DNA from: Phenylobacterium sp.
GTDB lineage: Bacteria > Pseudomonadota > Alphaproteobacteria > Caulobacterales > Caulobacteraceae
Length of the DNA stretch: 64,000 bases
Reading direction: 5' to 3'
Assembly (NCBI RefSeq): GCF_004799515.1
Contig: NZ_SSMX01000026.1
Span: 62,001-126,000 of the forward strand
How positions within the stretch are numbered: position 1 is the first letter of the stretch; each line of letters opens with the position of its first letter. The notes beneath the pieces are model-generated. The model searched no databases and had not been told where the DNA came from. It was given only the letters and a program-made list of their open reading frames with translations. A program made the position numbers and the translations under genes. Shown piece by piece: positions 62,598 to 64,000 of the stretch.

Positions 62598-63557
62598 CTA
62601 GCGGGCCTTGGCCGCGTCCGGTTTCAGCGCGGCGTCCAGGAAGGCCATCGACCGGTCCCAGCTGTCCTTCCGCGCCGCCTGGTTGCCCTCGATGGTGCCG
62701 CCGTACTGGGTGAGAGTGGAAATACGGGGGTTCGACGGGTCGTAGGGCTGGCCGTACACCGCGTGACCGGCGCCGTCGTACTCCAGGAGTTCGACGGGGT
62801 GCTTGAAGCGCAGGGCCTTCAGGCGCGCGGCCGCCTGCTCCGACATCGGGCAGGAGGGCCAAAGGGTGTCGGCCCGGCCGCAGACCAGCATCACCGGCCC
62901 GTTGATCCGCTCCACAGGGATGACCGCGTCCGGGTGCTGGTCCAAGGCGGCGAGCCCCTTGGCGTAGAGGTTGAAGACCGTGGTGAAGGCGCCGGCGCCG
63001 TAGGGCAGGTAGGGCAGGGGCCGGCCGCCCAGGGTGAAGGTCGAGGGCGGGTCGCCCGAGGTGTGGATGATGCCCGGCCAGACGACGTTGGAGGGCATGG
63101 TCGCCACGGCGGCCTTGATCTCAGGGTAGCGTGACGCGACGGTGAGAGCGACCTCGCTGCCGATCGAGCCGCCGACGATGCCGATGCGGTCCGGATCGAC
63201 GCCGGGCTGGGCGCGCAGCCAGTCGATGGCGGTCTTGAAGTACTCCAGCGGGATCAGGCCCAGGTCCTTGGGCAGGCCGGGCGCGTCGAAATAGGCCACC
63301 TGCAGCACCGCGTAGCCGCGCTGGGCCATCAGCCTGCTGTCCCGCGCCGTCGCCGCGCCCATGCCGCCCTCCGAACCGCCGAGCGCGATGATCGCCGGCA
63401 GCCGGCCCTTGGCCCCGGCCGGGACATAGAGGTCGGCCACCAGGCCGTTGGCGCCCACCGTGGTCCTGGTCGGTTCCGCGGCGGGCTGGGCGTTGGCCGA
63501 GGCCGCGCAAACCAGAAGGCCGCACATGAGGGTGGCGGCGAGACGGGACGGCTTCAT
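62598..63557 (-). CDS. Secreted alpha/beta hydrolase, BAAT C-terminal/dienelactone hydrolase-like
   Basis: Hydrolase of 319 residues from ATG 63557. The signal peptide ends SANA (about 23). The alpha/beta fold shows LPAIIALGGSEGGMG (oxyanion region), the nucleophile elbow IGIVGGSIGSEVAL (Gly-Gly-Ser-Ile-Gly), an Asp region VMLVCGRADTLWPSC and the catalytic His in DGAGHAVYGQPY. This is the acyl-CoA thioester hydrolase/BAAT C-terminal type; being exported, it more likely acts on an ester or lactone. Its ATG overlaps the AraC-gene stop by 4 bp. The frame is open further upstream as a shadow. Confidence 0.87.
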   Translation of the reverse strand: MKPSRLAATLMCGLLVCAASANAQPAAEPTRTTVGANGLVADLYVPAGAKGRLPAIIALGGSEGGMGAATARDSRLMAQRGYAVLQVAYFDAPGLPKDLGLIPLEYFKTAIDWLRAQPGVDPDRIGIVGGSIGSEVALTVASRYPEIKAAVATMPSNVVWPGIIHTSGDPPSTFTLGGRPLPYLPYGAGAFTTVFNLYAKGLAALDQHPDAVIPVERINGPVMLVCGRADTLWPSCPMSEQAAARLKALRFKHPVELLEYDGAGHAVYGQPYDPSNPRISTLTQYGGTIEGNQAARKDSWDRSMAFLDAALKPDAAKAR

Positions 63558-64000
63558 GGGGTTCCTGGGTCTGGGGCGCGGTCGCCGGCGCGCGGCGCGG
63601 CGGCGTGAAGGCCATGCAATGGATCGCCGAGCAGGGCGGCCCGCGCCTGGCTCGCGGCGCGCATGAACGAGAAGTCGCGGGCGAAGTAGGCGCTGGGTGA
63701 CATGCCCATGAAGTGGCGGAAATCGCGGATGAAATGCGACTGATCCACATAGACCGGATCGATCAGCCGGCCCCAGGAGCCGGGCGGCTGGGTGCGGATG
63801 GCGGCGAAGGTGCGCAGGAAGCGTTGGCGGCGCAGCAGCGCCTTGGGGCCCATACCGAAGTAGGTCTGGGCGAGGCGCTCCAGCTGCCGGGGGGAGCGTC
63901 CGAGCCGGCGCGCCCATTCGGCCACGGCGCCCACCCCCGGATCGAGCAGGGCCTCGTGCGCCGCGACGAGCAGCGTCTCAGCCGCCCGCCGGCCCGCCAT
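63554..64000 (-). CDS. AraC-family regulator, 5' end beyond window
   Basis: C-terminal part of an AraC-type activator. The double HTH is visible: GVGAVAEWARRLGRSPRQLE then RLAQTYFGMGPKALLRRQRF for the first, and YVDQSHFIRDFRHFMGMSPS for the second. The usual N-terminal sensing domain would lie right of 64000; the ATG at the very edge is probably internal. The stop overlaps the hydrolase start (ATGA), so the regulator and the hydrolase are co-transcribed. Confidence 0.88.
   Translation of the reverse strand: MAGRRAAETLLVAAHEALLDPGVGAVAEWARRLGRSPRQLERLAQTYFGMGPKALLRRQRFLRTFAAIRTQPPGSWGRLIDPVYVDQSHFIRDFRHFMGMSPSAYFARDFSFMRAASQARAALLGDPLHGLHAAAPRAGDRAPDPGTP

Overview
The window is about 64 kb of very GC-rich DNA packed with genes that often overlap by 4 bp (ATGA or CTAG junctions). 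Gene content points to an alphaproteobacterium, most likely Caulobacterales (Phenylobacterium/Caulobacter-like): several large TonB-dependent receptors including one of the Xanthomonas/Caulobacter type, a FecI/FecR/receptor triad, PEPxxWA-CTERM proteins and a large hopanoid locus. The assignment is inference from gene families; no rRNA, tRNA, CRISPR array, insertion sequence or phage gene was recognised.

Left part (1-16942), envelope and efflux. A TetR repressor and the start of an RND drug-efflux adaptor (cut by the left edge) share three copies of one operator. A TonB-dependent receptor, a small periplasmic protein, a BBP2-type porin, a second TetR-like regulator, an unusual winged-helix protein and an orphan KdpE-like response regulator follow. 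Then comes a metal module: dmeF (CDF exporter) and dmeR (CsoR/RcnR sensor) on the minus strand, facing a complete HME-RND efflux operon (adaptor, pump, outer-membrane factor), with two 19-bp G/C-tract operators between them.

Middle part (16992-36072), uptake and regulation. A Rieske oxygenase converges on a dimethylformamidase-like protein and a GNAT acetyltransferase; a TauE/SafE exporter follows. A two-component system (23.1-21.1 kb) is divergent from a TonB receptor, and a phosphoesterase is divergent from a YncE-like propeller. Both divergent promoters carry the same 17-bp near-palindrome at almost the same distances from their genes, so these five genes look like one regulon. An ECF sigma factor, a FecR anti-sigma factor and an STN-type TonB receptor come next. 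A 31-bp ECF-like promoter lies before fecR, and a near-identical copy lies after the receptor in front of a structured stretch without a gene. MarR and Pal-like genes close this part.

Right part (36088-58253), hopanoids. The locus holds nearly every known hpn gene with isoprenoid supply genes: ispA-dxs-hpnM (minus), ispH-hpnH (plus), hpnA-B-C-D-E-shc-G as one tight minus-strand operon in alphabetical order, mlaA (minus), hpnI-J-K-L (plus, with a broken ferritin-like gene between hpnK and hpnL) and hpnN (minus). Together they should make farnesyl diphosphate, squalene, hopene and adenosyl- then ribosylhopane, glycosylate and ring-contract the head group (bacteriohopanetetrol cyclitol ether), and move the lipid to the outer membrane. 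hpnO and hpnP were not seen.

Far right (58284-64000): a DUF2141 protein, a small LptM-like lipoprotein, a nested inverted repeat, a sterol-desaturase-family membrane hydroxylase, two PEPxxWA-CTERM proteins without a visible exosortase, a BAAT/dienelactone-type hydrolase and an AraC regulator cut by the right edge.
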